From: Prevotella sp.
GTDB taxonomy: Bacteria > Bacteroidota > Bacteroidia > Bacteroidales > Bacteroidaceae
NCBI GenBank assembly: GCA_017627765.1
Contig: JAGAGD010000032.1
Coordinates: 1 to 38,442 of the forward strand
Reading direction: 5' to 3'
DNA: 38,442 bases
Shown here: one piece after another, positions 18,228 to 27,634 of the stretch
Layout: the number at the start of each line of letters is the position of its first letter
Numbering within the stretch: the stretch's first letter is position 1
Made by a program: the position numbers and the translations under genes
Notes under the pieces: model-generated
What the model saw: only the letters and a program-made list of their open reading frames with translations
The model's database searches: none
Told to the model about the DNA's origin: nothing

Positions 18228-18959
18228 ATGAAGCAAGCAATGATATTTGCAGCAGGATTAGGTACAAGACTCAAACCTCTTACCGACACAAAGCCAAAAG
18301 CACTGGTAGAAGTCGGTGGAAAACCACTGCTAGAGCACATAATTGAAAAACTAAAGGCTGAAGGCTTTGAAAGAATTATTATTAACATTCATCATTTTGG
18401 ACAGCAAATAATAGACTATCTGAAAAATAATAATTATTTTGGAATAGACATACGCATAAGCGATGAAAGTCAGCAACTGCTCGAAACTGGTGGAGGGATA
18501 AAAAAGGCACAATATCTTTTCGACAGCAACACGCCAGTTCTCATCCACAATGTTGATATTCTTAGTAATGCCAATCTGAAAAGCTTCTATGAAAAAACCG
18601 ATTCGGAAGCTGCACTCCTTGTCAGCAATCGTGATACAAGCCGCTATCTACTATTCGACGATGAAATGCGACTTGCAGGTTGGACAAATATAAAAACAGG
18701 TGAAATACGTTCGCCTTACAAAGACTTTGATATTACTAAGCATAAAGCTTTCGCTTTTTCTGGAATCCATGCTTTCTCTCCTAAACTCTTTAATGAAATG
18801 GGCAGTTATCCTGATAGATTCGGAATAATTGATTTCTATCTTGATCAATGTGCCAAACATGTTATTAAAGGTATTATAGACAACAATTTACAACTAATAG
18901 ATGTAGGAAAACTTAATACACTTGAATTAGCAGAAAAATGGATAAGTCAGAAGCAATAA
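18228..18959 (+). CDS. murU: MurU-like sugar-1-phosphate nucleotidyltransferase
   Basis: 243 residues of a nucleotidyltransferase Rossmann-type domain. The signature MIFAAGLGTRLKPLTDTKPK (about 5-24) binds the NTP. VEVGGKPLLEHII follows, with LETGGGIKKA (about 86-95) and HNVDILSN (about 107-114) holding the metal Asp. In Pseudomonas, MurU uses UTP and MurNAc-1-phosphate to make UDP-MurNAc, downstream of AmgK. The two genes are adjacent here too. By motif alone it could be a mannose-1-phosphate guanylyltransferase-like enzyme, and context favours MurU. The ATG at 18228 is the first codon and sits right behind the promoter. Confidence 0.78.
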   Translation: MKQAMIFAAGLGTRLKPLTDTKPKALVEVGGKPLLEHIIEKLKAEGFERIIINIHHFGQQIIDYLKNNNYFGIDIRISDESQQLLETGGGIKKAQYLFDSNTPVLIHNVDILSNANLKSFYEKTDSEAALLVSNRDTSRYLLFDDEMRLAGWTNIKTGEIRSPYKDFDITKHKAFAFSGIHAFSPKLFNEMGSYPDRFGIIDFYLDQCAKHVIKGIIDNNLQLIDVGKLNTLELAEKWISQKQ

Positions 18960-18974
18960 AGTATGAAAATATTT

Positions 18975-19030
18975 AAACTCATAAACTAAAGAGCTTAGGA
19001 ACTAAATAACTCAAAAACTCATAAACTAAA
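18975..19030 (+). repeat. Short direct repeat in the guaA leader
   Basis: The 16-base word aaactcataaactaaa occurs at 18975-18990 and again at 19015-19030, 40 bases apart, just before the guaA start. A related word (aactcgttaactaaa) lies in the groES-groEL spacer at about 8531-8545. Function unknown. Confidence 0.6.
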
Positions 19031-19034
19031 ATAT

Positions 19035-20642
19035 ATGCAAAAGATTATAATTCTCGATTTCGGTTCGCAGACCACACAGCTCATTGGTCGTCGTGTAAGA
19101 GAGCTCGACACCTTCTGTGAGATAATGCCCTACAACAAATTTCCGAAAGACGACGACAGCGTAATTGGAGTAATTCTTAGCGGTTCACCTTATTCTGTAC
19201 ACGACAAAGAAGCCTTCAAAGTTGACCTCAGCCAATTTATTGGCAAGATACCAGTCTTAGGAATATGCTATGGTGCACAGTATATATCACACCATAACGG
19301 CGGAAAAGTTGAAAAAACAGATACGCGAGAATATGGACGTGCTCATCTACAATGGTTTGACGAAGAAAATAAACTTTTCAAAGGATTCTCACAGAACTCA
19401 CAAGTATGGATGAGTCATGGAGATACCATCACTGCCCTACCCGATGGGTATAAGCCAATAGCCTCAACTGCAGACGTGAAATATGCAGCTTATGCAAGCA
19501 ATAATAGTCCTGTATGGGCGGTTCAGTTCCATCCTGAAGTTTTCCACTCTGTTGAAGGAAGTCTGCTTCTGAAAAACTTTGTTGTAGACATCTGCGGATC
19601 AAATCAGGACTGGAGTGCAGCATCTTTTATTGATACAACTGTAGAAGATTTACGCAAACAAGTTGGTTCAGACAGAGTAATTCTCGGACTTTCGGGTGGT
19701 GTTGATAGCAGTGTTGCTGCCGTACTCCTGAATAAAGCCATCGGTGATAAACTGACTTGTATTTTCGTTGATCACGGATTGTTACGTAAAAACGAATTCA
19801 GCGATGTCATGCACGACTATGAGTGTTTAGGACTTAACGTAATTGGAGTTGATGCAAGCGAGAAATTCTTCAACGACCTCAAAGGAGTTAGCGATCCTGA
19901 GCAGAAACGTAAGATTATAGGAAGAGACTTCGTTGAAGTATTCAATGCAGAAGCAAAAAAAATAGAAGATGCCCGTTGGTTGGCACAAGGCACAATCTAT
20001 CCAGACCGCATAGAGTCATTAAACATAACAGGAAAGGTTATAAAAAGCCATCATAATGTAGGTGGACTTCCAAAAGAAATGCACCTCGGACTATGCGAAC
20101 CTCTGAAATGGTTATTCAAAGATGAAGTAAGACGTGTAGGTCGTCAACTCGGAATGCCAGAACATCTCATAACCCGCCATCCTTTCCCTGGTCCAGGACT
20201 AGCAGTACGTATACTTGGCGACATAACTCCAGAAAAGGTTCACATACTTCAAGAGGCGGACGATATTTTTATAAAAGGCTTGCGTAACTATAAAGTTCGC
20301 CTAAGTGGAGAAGAAGCTCGCAGGGTACTTGCTGCAGGAATACCTGCACGAATGAAAGATGGTGAGATTGACGTTTCCCTCTACGACCAGATATGGCAAG
20401 CAGGAACAGTTTTGCTATCTAATGTCCGCTCTGTAGGAGTTATGGGCGACGAGCGTACATATGAGCATCCTGTAGCACTTCGTGCAGTTACGAGTACAGA
20501 TGCAATGACAGCTGACTGGGCACACTTACCTTACGACTTTATGGCAAAAGTAAGTAATGAAATTATAAATAAAGTGCGTGGAGTAAACCGCGTATGCTAT
20601 GATATTTCTTCAAAGCCACCTTCAACAATTGAATGGGAGTGA
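19035..20642 (+). CDS. guaA: GMP synthase (glutamine-hydrolysing)
   Basis: Converts XMP to GMP with glutamine and ATP. 535 residues: an N-terminal class I glutamine amidotransferase domain (about 1-190; nucleophile in GICYGAQ near 76-82, His/Glu in FHPEV near 167-171), then an ATP-pyrophosphatase domain (SGGVDSS near 220-226), and the C-terminal dimerisation domain ending KPPSTIEWE. The length is somewhat above the common 510-525. The start at 19035 lies just after the second of two 16-base repeats. It ends at an intrinsic terminator and converges on panD. Confidence 0.97.
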   Translation: MQKIIILDFGSQTTQLIGRRVRELDTFCEIMPYNKFPKDDDSVIGVILSGSPYSVHDKEAFKVDLSQFIGKIPVLGICYGAQYISHHNGGKVEKTDTREYGRAHLQWFDEENKLFKGFSQNSQVWMSHGDTITALPDGYKPIASTADVKYAAYASNNSPVWAVQFHPEVFHSVEGSLLLKNFVVDICGSNQDWSAASFIDTTVEDLRKQVGSDRVILGLSGGVDSSVAAVLLNKAIGDKLTCIFVDHGLLRKNEFSDVMHDYECLGLNVIGVDASEKFFNDLKGVSDPEQKRKIIGRDFVEVFNAEAKKIEDARWLAQGTIYPDRIESLNITGKVIKSHHNVGGLPKEMHLGLCEPLKWLFKDEVRRVGRQLGMPEHLITRHPFPGPGLAVRILGDITPEKVHILQEADDIFIKGLRNYKVRLSGEEARRVLAAGIPARMKDGEIDVSLYDQIWQAGTVLLSNVRSVGVMGDERTYEHPVALRAVTSTDAMTADWAHLPYDFMAKVSNEIINKVRGVNRVCYDISSKPPSTIEWE

Positions 20643-20674
20643 TTTGAATTTATAAATAACATATAATATAAGAC

Positions 20675-20718
20675 AAAAGGCTAAGCACTTATACATGAAT
20701 ATTTGCTTAGCCTTTTTA
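20675..20718 (+). terminator. Intrinsic terminator of guaA
   Basis: Perfect 13-bp stem (20675-20687 with 20704-20716), 16-base loop, T-run at its 3' end. Confidence 0.85.
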
Positions 20719-20754
20719 ATTATACTATAAAATATATAGTTCTAACAATAATAT

Positions 20755-20793
20755 ATAAAAAAGAAGGATGCACTCTTTAAGATACATCCTTCT
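20755..20793 (-). terminator. Intrinsic terminator of panC-panD
   Basis: 9-bp stem (20762-20770 with 20785-20793). On the minus strand it is followed by T's, the complement of the A-run just to the left. It is 35 bases past the panD stop. Confidence 0.75.
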
Positions 20794-20827
20794 ATATATT
20801 TACAAAATAATGTAAAGAATTGGAAAA

Positions 20828-21169
20828 TTAAATCTTATTATCCTTTGGGAAAATAACAGATGGAGTAAACACTTTTGCCTCTTCAAAATCCATGATGCCA
20901 TAAGAAATAATGATTATCGTATCGCCAACTATGCACTTTCTTGCCGCTGCACCGTTTAAACAAATACATCCACTTCCACGCTCACCTTTTATTATATATG
21001 TTTCAAAACGCTCTCCATTATTGTTGTTTACAACTTCAACTTTCTCTCCTGCAATCATATTTGCAGCATCAAGAAGGTCTTCATCAATCGTAATACTACC
21101 TATATAGTTAAGATTTGCCTCAGTAACCTTAACACAATGAATCTTAGACTTTAATACTTCTATCATCAT
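20828..21169 (-). CDS. panD: Aspartate 1-decarboxylase PanD (proenzyme)
   Basis: Makes beta-alanine from aspartate for pantothenate synthesis. 113 residues, standard length. The self-cleavage site is YIGSITID (G24-S25), which generates the pyruvoyl cofactor. K9 in LKSKIH and [11 protein letters not shown] are also typical. It starts two bases after the panC stop, so the two are coupled. The double Met start leaves [10 protein letters not shown] as the usual N terminus. Confidence 0.96.
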   Translation of the reverse strand: MMIEVLKSKIHCVKVTEANLNYIGSITIDEDLLDAANMIAGEKVEVVNNNNGERFETYIIKGERGSGCICLNGAAARKCIVGDTIIIISYGIMDFEEAKVFTPSVIFPKDNKI

Positions 21170-21171
21170 AT

Positions 21172-22026
21172 CTAAGCCTCCTTATATTTAATGTGATCTA
21201 TAAGGCGAATTGGGGTTTTGCCACAATACACCGTAATGCAGCCAACAATATAATTACTATCTTCCCAGGATGAAACATCTTGAAGAGTATTACCATCTAC
21301 AATAGAATAGTATTCAACATCTAGACCGTCAACAGCATTTATACTATCGACGACAAAACTTTTAGTTTCTTCCATAGAATGGTTTTTCGAAAACTCTATA
21401 CTCTCTTTCAGATATCTATATATCGCTGGAGCAATTTTGCGTTCAGATTCAGAAAGCAAAGTATTGCGCGAACTTTTTGCAAGTCCATCGTTTTCTCTAA
21501 CAATTGGACATTCCACAATTTGGACATTGAGATGGAGATAATTAACCATAGCCTTAACAACACAAATCTGCTGCCAGTCTTTTTCTCCAAAATAAGATCT
21601 TATAGGACGTACTATATAGAACAAACGACTAACAACCTGACAAACACCATTGAAGTGACCAGGACGATGAGCGCCTTCCATAACCGTTGACACTGGCGGA
21701 AACTCAAAGAAACGGTTATCTGGGGTGGGATACATTTCCTCAACTGTAGGTGCCAAAACAAAATCTGCGCCAACAGATTCAAGTAATCTGCAATCAGAAT
21801 CTAAATCACGAGGATAGTTCTTTAAGTCATTCTTGTCGTTGAACTGCGTTGGATTAACAAAAACAGACACGACAGTAACATCATTTTCAGCAACACATTT
21901 TTGCACCAATGAGGCATGTCCTTCATGAAGGGCACCCATTGTAGGTACAAGTCCAATGGTTTTGCCTGCCTTTCGAAGCTCGAACAAGGCATTCTGAAGG
22001 TCAACAATTTTGTGAAATACTTTCAT
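21172..22026 (-). CDS. panC: Pantothenate synthetase PanC
   Basis: Joins pantoate and beta-alanine using ATP. 284 residues with the class I HIGH-like motif ([11 protein letters not shown], about 30-40), FVNPTQF (about 57-63), FGEKDWQQ (about 145-152), and the KSSRN loop (about 184-188). It forms a two-gene operon with panD, which supplies its beta-alanine. It is divergent from the glycogen-synthase-like gene. I saw no complete Bacteroidota promoter upstream on this strand. Confidence 0.96.
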   Translation of the reverse strand: MKVFHKIVDLQNALFELRKAGKTIGLVPTMGALHEGHASLVQKCVAENDVTVVSVFVNPTQFNDKNDLKNYPRDLDSDCRLLESVGADFVLAPTVEEMYPTPDNRFFEFPPVSTVMEGAHRPGHFNGVCQVVSRLFYIVRPIRSYFGEKDWQQICVVKAMVNYLHLNVQIVECPIVRENDGLAKSSRNTLLSESERKIAPAIYRYLKESIEFSKNHSMEETKSFVVDSINAVDGLDVEYYSIVDGNTLQDVSSWEDSNYIVGCITVYCGKTPIRLIDHIKYKEA

Positions 22027-22306
22027 TTCAGTTTATTTTCATAACATCAGCGTAACCATAACAGACAAAACATAGAAGCAGATATTAAATCTTAATCGTC
22101 ATGTCATCATAGCCGATACGCTTATTCTAAAAATGCGGTGCAAAATAACAACATTTTTCTTAAATAAGAAAGAATTACATGAAAAAAATTGCGAAAACAA
22201 CATCCTATTTACCAAAAATAAGTTTCAATATTGCAAAATTTGAACTCTAAACATAACAAAAAAGCCAATATACAAACACAGCTATTATCATAATAAAGGT
22301 AAAAAT

Positions 22307-22338
22307 CTTGGTCATGTCAGAATAAATTCTTACCTTTG
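22307..22338 (+). promoter_or_regulatory. Promoter of the glycogen-synthase-like gene
   Basis: CTTG at 22307-22310, a 20-base spacer and TACCTTTG at 22331-22338. The rest of the divergent gap 22027-22306 is AT-rich and I see no further element in it. Confidence 0.65.
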
Positions 22339-22389
22339 CAAGGTAAAATATAACTTATCATCACAATATTTGTGATTACAAAAAACACA

Positions 22390-23196
22390 ATGATGGGAAA
22401 GAAAATATTATTTATAAACCAAGAAATCTCACCGTATATTGCAGACAATGAAATGTCGCTTTTAGGAAAGCTGTTTCCTCAAAAAATTCAAGAAGCAGGT
22501 TACGAAATACGTACATTCATGCCTAAATGGGGAACTGTGAATGAAAGAAGAGGACAGCTACATGAAGTCCAGCGCCTATCTGGAATGAATCTCATCATTG
22601 ATGATACAGACCATCCTCTCATAATCAAGGTTGCCTCAATTCAATCAGCACGCATACAAGTATATTTCCTAGACAATGATGATTATTTTCCCAAAAAACA
22701 TGTTGGGGAAAATGATGACATAGAAGAAGAAAACATTAATGGAGAAAGAGCTGTGTTCTATGCTCGTGGTGTGCTTGAAACAGTAAAAAAACTACGCTGG
22801 GTTCCTGATTTAATTGTATGCCAAGGATGGATGAGCGCATTAGTTCCACTATACATAAAAAAAGCATATAATGAAGAACCATCATTTGTTAATACAAAAA
22901 TAATAACTTTATTATTTGACAATCAACCAAAAGAACTTCTTGAAGAGAATTTCAGAAAATGTATAGAATTTAAAGACATCAAAGAAGACATTCTAGATAA
23001 TTATAGCAAAGATTTCGACTATAACGAATTTGTAAATCTCGCCATAGATTATTCTGATGGAGTTATTGCCGCATCAAAAGATTTAGATCAATCTATTAAA
23101 AAGCATCTTAAAACAAAGAAAATTCCTAAACTAAAATATCAAGGTAAGGATTTTACAGATGAGCATAAAAAATTCATTGAATCTTTCTTAGAATAG
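22390..23196 (+). CDS. Half-length GT5 glycogen/starch-synthase-like protein
   Basis: 268 residues from ATG 22390 (a GTG at 22372 would add six). The whole protein corresponds to the N-terminal Rossmann-type half of GT5 glycogen synthase: KILFINQEISPYIADNE, GYEIRTFMPKWG, RVxY-like VYFLDNDDYF, and DLIVCQGWMSALVPLY where the family has the ADP-glucose-binding region. The C-terminal half with the catalytic glutamate and acceptor site is missing, and no remnant follows. The frame is intact, so this is not a recent truncation. Similar short proteins beside panC occur in Bacteroides, from memory. It is probably non-catalytic or dependent on a partner, function unknown. Confidence 0.75.
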   Translation: MMGKKILFINQEISPYIADNEMSLLGKLFPQKIQEAGYEIRTFMPKWGTVNERRGQLHEVQRLSGMNLIIDDTDHPLIIKVASIQSARIQVYFLDNDDYFPKKHVGENDDIEEENINGERAVFYARGVLETVKKLRWVPDLIVCQGWMSALVPLYIKKAYNEEPSFVNTKIITLLFDNQPKELLEENFRKCIEFKDIKEDILDNYSKDFDYNEFVNLAIDYSDGVIAASKDLDQSIKKHLKTKKIPKLKYQGKDFTDEHKKFIESFLE

Positions 23197-23263
23197 TATA
23201 TTTAGTATTTCCCAATAAATCTATACATTCTAATCAAATCGTATACACATTGCCTAAAACATC

Positions 23264-24751
23264 ATGAAAACAATAAACATCTTAGCTTTTGTCGCCATAC
23301 TTTTTACCTTAATTGCATGCGATGACACTACAGATTCTATTGGAACATCTGTCACTGATAATCTAAGTACAATTACAATTAAGGCAGATACTTTTAATGT
23401 TACATCAAGATCTGTTCTATCTAATTCTGTCGTAAACAGAAATAACATAGGATACTTAGGATATATAAGAGATCCAGAAACAGGCTCTTTTGTCAAGGGA
23501 AATTTCCTCACTTTATTTCATACTCTAGAAAACTATTCACTCCCTGAGTTTTCAAAAATTGTAAGTAAGGAAGAAGGAAGAGTTGTAGCTGATTCATGTG
23601 AAATCAGACTATATTACAGAAATTTCTACGGTGATTCTCTAGCAACGATGAAACTTACAGCCAAAGAATTAAGCCACCCTGTGGAAGAAGGTCAGATTTA
23701 TTATTCTGACTTTGACCCAGAAAAAGAAGGTTTTATCAGGCAAGACGGAATTCAGAAACAACAAACATATTCCCTTGTTGACTTAAAAATTGGTGAAAGT
23801 GATAGGAATCAGTCAACTTATATAAATCGTATATCAATTCCATTAAGCGATAAATACATAGATAAGCAAGGCAAATCATATAAAAACTATGGCAGCTATA
23901 TGATGGAGAAATATTTTGAGAATCCAAAATATTTCAAAAACTCATACGAGTTTTCACATAATGTAGTACCTGGATTTTTCTTTAAACACACAGGTGGGAT
24001 AGGTTCAATGGCATATATTACATCAAGTGCCTTGAATGTTTACTTTAGATATATAGAAGGTGATAGTACCTACAATGCAGTCATGACATTTGCCGGAACA
24101 GAAGAGGTTTTGCAAACCACCCAGATTACCAATGATAATGATAATCTTCAGAATCTCGTTTCTGACAATTCTTGTACTTACTTGAAGACACCTGCAGGAA
24201 TATATACAGAAATGACATTGCCTATTGATGAAATTGTATATGGGCATGAAAATGACACTATAAACTCTGCAAAGTTAGTAATACCACGCATTAAAAATGA
24301 AAACACATCAAATTATACATTACCATACCCTAAGACACTATTGATTTTGCCAATTGATAGTATTAGTAGTTTTTTTGAGAAAGAAACACTGCCAGACAAT
24401 AAACTCTATTTTCTTGCAAATTACACTACATCAAAGAGTGAGAGCGCAACAACAGCAATTAACGCATACACTTTTAATAATATTGGTACCTTAGTATCAT
24501 TCTTAGCTAAAAACAAAAAACAAGGTCTGAGGACTGACAACAACTGGCTAACAAAAAATCCAAATTGGAATAAAGTTGCTATAATACCTGTTGAAGTAAC
24601 TACTGTATTAAATCAAGAAACAAATAAGGAGGAAATAACTAAAGTTACGAATAACATGTCACTCACAAGCACGAGATTGGTTGGTGGACTAAATAGTAAA
24701 TATGGAAATCTGCAAATAACTGTAGTTTATAGCAATTTCCAAAGCAAATAA
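23264..24751 (+). CDS. DUF4270 lipoprotein
   Basis: 495 residues with a lipoprotein signal (lipobox LIAC, Cys19), followed by an aspartate/threonine-rich stretch (CDDTTDSIGTSV) and a long beta-rich domain. The order and segments (TFNVTSRSV, GYLGYIRDPETGS, VPGFFFKHTGGIGSM) fit the DUF4270 family of Bacteroidota surface or periplasmic lipoproteins. Function is not known. It follows the GT5-like gene by 67 bases and precedes a 47-residue gene. The trio beside panCD appears to be a conserved block in the order, which I recall but could not test. Confidence 0.8.
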   Translation: MKTINILAFVAILFTLIACDDTTDSIGTSVTDNLSTITIKADTFNVTSRSVLSNSVVNRNNIGYLGYIRDPETGSFVKGNFLTLFHTLENYSLPEFSKIVSKEEGRVVADSCEIRLYYRNFYGDSLATMKLTAKELSHPVEEGQIYYSDFDPEKEGFIRQDGIQKQQTYSLVDLKIGESDRNQSTYINRISIPLSDKYIDKQGKSYKNYGSYMMEKYFENPKYFKNSYEFSHNVVPGFFFKHTGGIGSMAYITSSALNVYFRYIEGDSTYNAVMTFAGTEEVLQTTQITNDNDNLQNLVSDNSCTYLKTPAGIYTEMTLPIDEIVYGHENDTINSAKLVIPRIKNENTSNYTLPYPKTLLILPIDSISSFFEKETLPDNKLYFLANYTTSKSESATTAINAYTFNNIGTLVSFLAKNKKQGLRTDNNWLTKNPNWNKVAIIPVEVTTVLNQETNKEEITKVTNNMSLTSTRLVGGLNSKYGNLQITVVYSNFQSK

Positions 24752-24764
24752 CAAATAAAAGGTA

Positions 24765-24908
24765 ATGGCAGATAACTATTTAGAACGCAGCCGAGAAGAC
24801 TATGAATTGAGGAAGAAAAAATGGCTTCTAAAAAAGAAAAGAATAAAAGTTCACAAACAAATACTTTGTGAGCACAAATTAGAGAGACCCGAAGATGAGT
24901 CTCTCTAA
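24765..24908 (+). CDS. Conserved-looking 47-residue basic protein
   Basis: An ATG at 24765 follows an aaaagg ribosome site. The protein starts MADNYLERSREDYELRKKKW, is dense in Lys/Arg and Glu, and ends LERPEDESL. From memory, small Bacteroidota proteins starting MADN(F/Y)LE and ending PEDE(A/S)L form a family of unknown function. This recognition is not database-checked. The last 12 codons and the stop lie inside a perfect 17-bp inverted repeat (24872-24915). It is 13 bases after the DUF4270 gene and likely cotranscribed. Confidence 0.65.
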   Translation: MADNYLERSREDYELRKKKWLLKKKRIKVHKQILCEHKLERPEDESL

Positions 24909-24915
24909 TTTGTGC
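24872..24915. terminator. Perfect 17-bp inverted repeat at convergent gene ends
   Basis: Arms 24872-24888 (gcacaaattagagagac) and 24899-24915 are exact complements with a 10-base loop. The left arm and loop are coding for the 47-residue protein. No T-run follows on either strand, so it may protect 3' ends or act as a factor-dependent terminator for both this operon and the convergent alkD-like gene (stop at 24951). Confidence 0.6.
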
Positions 24916-24950
24916 ATAAATGTTAATAATAATTATAAGATAATTTTACT

Positions 24951-25583
24951 TTATATTCCTATCAGAGCACCTATTCTTTTTATTTTATCTTCTTTATCAA
25001 CAACAACATTGCACTCTGAACCTATCAGTAAATCATACAACTTATTGGCACAAGCTAATGCTGCTTTCTTTAAACTTATTACTTGATAACCATTTATAGT
25101 TACCTGAATCTGATCTATCAACTCATCAATGTCACGAGAACAAGGGATCAAACCTTTAATGAAAAGACGAGACAAAATATGAAAACCACAAATTTGATGC
25201 AAATCATTATTACTAGAAATTAACTTGAAAGAGTAGTCAGAAGCAAAACTAACATTCTGCAATAGATTAAAAGCTAATGCTTCAACAAGTTCAAGATTAT
25301 CTGCTTCAGAAATCCAAATATCAGCAATTTCTGGCAACATCTCGTCGCATGGCATCAACATTGTAGCCAATATCTTACATTCTCTTATATTTTCTTTCCA
25401 TAAAGAGATCGCAAGATTAATGTCTTTTTCATATTCCTCACTCATTTTTCTAAGGTCGCTCAGACTGATTCCCCAACTTAAATGATAAGACAATCCTTTC
25501 CTCCTCATAGAGTCTGTTGCGACTCCATTCATCAATAAACGGAATGAACGCTTAATTTCTTTTATAGTCTCATCTTTATTCAT
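24951..25583 (-). CDS. AlkD-like DNA alkylation repair protein (HEAT-like repeats)
   Basis: 210 residues, all helical, of the DNA-alkylation-repair/HEAT-like fold. Characteristic segments are SFRLLMNGVATDSMRRKGLSY (about 12-32), LWKENIRECKILATMLMP (about 61-78), and ICGFHILSRLFIKG (about 131-144). AlkD proteins remove bulky or cationic alkylated bases by flipping without base contact. This shorter Bacteroidota type may have lost glycosylase activity, as I cannot pick out the catalytic Asp/Trp pair. It is the last gene of the minus-strand run, 17 bases after the peptidase gene. Confidence 0.65.
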   Translation of the reverse strand: MNKDETIKEIKRSFRLLMNGVATDSMRRKGLSYHLSWGISLSDLRKMSEEYEKDINLAISLWKENIRECKILATMLMPCDEMLPEIADIWISEADNLELVEALAFNLLQNVSFASDYSFKLISSNNDLHQICGFHILSRLFIKGLIPCSRDIDELIDQIQVTINGYQVISLKKAALACANKLYDLLIGSECNVVVDKEDKIKRIGALIGI

Positions 25584-25600
25584 CTTGATTTTTTCAAAAC

Positions 25601-27589
25601 TTATAGTGTTGAATAATCATCAGAGTATCTGAACATTTGTTCTTCATAACCTTCTGAATAATCAACATCAATATCTATAACATTTCCATTTTCATCACGA
25701 ACAACACTAAAACGAGGATTTATAAATCCTTTATATGGAGCAAGATTTATTTTTTCATATCTTTTAAGCACTTCATCATGCAAATCAGCATCAACCTTAA
25801 CTCCATATTTTTCAACTAAAGAACGAGCTGCACTGTAATCTCCCTCACTTTTTATACGCTGAATCTCTTTTAGTAATTCTGCAAATAAAGAACGCAGTTT
25901 ATTATAGTCATTAATATAAAGATACGTTTTATCATTCTTTTTTCTAAGTTCAACTGCTCCGCAAGAATTCTCATATACCCAATAAGCAATAAGCGCCCTA
26001 TTTCTCATATGAGATTCTTCTATTTGTTGATTTGGTTTTATACGTATAAGCTGCGTCATAAGCCCATTTAACATATAAGTATAATAATGCGCCTTATATG
26101 CTTCACGATTGTCAAGAACTCCAAGTTCTATCAGTTTTTCATCTGCCATGAAATATAGTCCAAACAAATCTGCACGGGCTTCTTCAATTGTACTTCCATA
26201 CGCACCTAAAGCATCTGAATTAACACCAGGTAGTAGTTGTCCACTGCCATGACCTAAACATTCGTGTAAATCAGTATGAAGACTATCACAAATATTATCA
26301 AACTGCTTGATCATTGACAAAGTTTCATAATCATCTACAAACTCCTCTATAAATCCATTGCCCTTAGCAGCCTCATTATATGCTTCTGTTAGATTACCAA
26401 TAGTAACACTCTTACTACCATAAACCGCTCTAATCCAATCCGCATTTGGCAGGTTTATTCCAATAGCCGAAGCTGGATATTCTTCCCCTCCAAGCATCGC
26501 GGCACATATTACATTTGCAGAAATGCCTTTAACCTTTTTCTTTTTGAAGCGATTATCAATTGGAGAGTTATCCTCAAACCATTGGGCTTGACTACTAATT
26601 ATATGGGTACGCTTAGTTGATTCTTCATCTATAAATTCAACGATTCCTTCCCAAGTTCCTTTAAGCCCCATCGGGTCTCCATAGACCTCAATAAACCCAT
26701 TAACAAAGTCTATTTTTCCACATTTTGACAGAGTCCAATCTATAGAATAATCATCAAAATCAGAAAGGTCACCTGTATTATAGAATTTAATCAACTTTTC
26801 TATTATTTTCCTTTGTTCGTCATTTTCAGCTTCAAGTTTAGCTTTATCAAGCCAAAAAACAATCTTTTCAATAGCTTCTCCATATAATCCGCCAACTTTA
26901 TAGACCAACTCTTTAACTTGGCCATTCTTCTTAACGACTTTAGAGTTTAATCCCCAGGAAGGTTGACCTTTAACAGAATTAATATCCCCATAGATTCCTA
27001 AATCCGATTTAAAAGATTTCTTTTTATTCTCATAAAAATCATCTACTTCTTTTTGGGAAACTCCTTCATAAAAATTACATGCAGAAGTTAATACCAAATC
27101 TTGGTGCACTGCCAAATTTACACGCTTAGGCAATACTTTTGGATTAAAAATAACAGGAAATAATTCTTCTATAATACTTTCAAAAGTCTCATTCTTAATA
27201 TTTATTCTACCATTTTTTACAATATCTAAAAGAATATTTTTGAGATAACCCTCACTAAAATCAGGAATAAACTTATCACAACTATAATGATGGTATATAC
27301 CATTTGAGAACCAAATCCTTTTCAAATACTCAATTAGTTTCTGAAAATTTTCACAATCTCTGTCTCCTGAATAATTACGATAAATATACTCAAACAATCT
27401 CCGTATCCTCAAGTTATACTTACCGTTTTGGTCGAAAATGATATCTCTTCCTATAAGAGTTGCTTCAGACAGACAATATATATACTTTTTTTGCTGCAAC
27501 GTAAGCTTTTCAAAACCTTTAAGCCTATATCTCAGCATCTGAATATCTGCAAATCGCTGATCTACATATTTAAAACAAATATCATTCAT
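25601..27589 (-). CDS. Dipeptidyl peptidase III (M49 metallopeptidase)
   Basis: Zinc exopeptidase that removes dipeptides from peptide N termini. 662 residues with the M49 motifs HECLGH (442-447; two His ligands and catalytic Glu) and EEARAD (469-474; third ligand Glu), the Bacteroidota variant of EECRAE. No signal peptide is visible, as the N terminus is MNDICFKYVDQRF, so a cytosolic location is likely. This differs from some Bacteroides homologues annotated as exported. It lies 45 bases after the AraC-type gene and 17 bases before the alkD-like gene in the same operon. Confidence 0.9.
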   Translation of the reverse strand: MNDICFKYVDQRFADIQMLRYRLKGFEKLTLQQKKYIYCLSEATLIGRDIIFDQNGKYNLRIRRLFEYIYRNYSGDRDCENFQKLIEYLKRIWFSNGIYHHYSCDKFIPDFSEGYLKNILLDIVKNGRINIKNETFESIIEELFPVIFNPKVLPKRVNLAVHQDLVLTSACNFYEGVSQKEVDDFYENKKKSFKSDLGIYGDINSVKGQPSWGLNSKVVKKNGQVKELVYKVGGLYGEAIEKIVFWLDKAKLEAENDEQRKIIEKLIKFYNTGDLSDFDDYSIDWTLSKCGKIDFVNGFIEVYGDPMGLKGTWEGIVEFIDEESTKRTHIISSQAQWFEDNSPIDNRFKKKKVKGISANVICAAMLGGEEYPASAIGINLPNADWIRAVYGSKSVTIGNLTEAYNEAAKGNGFIEEFVDDYETLSMIKQFDNICDSLHTDLHECLGHGSGQLLPGVNSDALGAYGSTIEEARADLFGLYFMADEKLIELGVLDNREAYKAHYYTYMLNGLMTQLIRIKPNQQIEESHMRNRALIAYWVYENSCGAVELRKKNDKTYLYINDYNKLRSLFAELLKEIQRIKSEGDYSAARSLVEKYGVKVDADLHDEVLKRYEKINLAPYKGFINPRFSVVRDENGNVIDIDVDYSEGYEEQMFRYSDDYSTL

Positions 27590-27634
27590 AAATACTATTA
27601 TCTTTGTTCATTTAGTAAGTTATTTATTTCAAAT

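Noticed and set aside
22390-23196. Recent truncation or frameshift of a full glycogen synthase
   Set aside because: The frame ends cleanly, no GT C-terminal remnant is seen in any frame in the 67 bases before the next gene, and the same short form is known to me from relatives.
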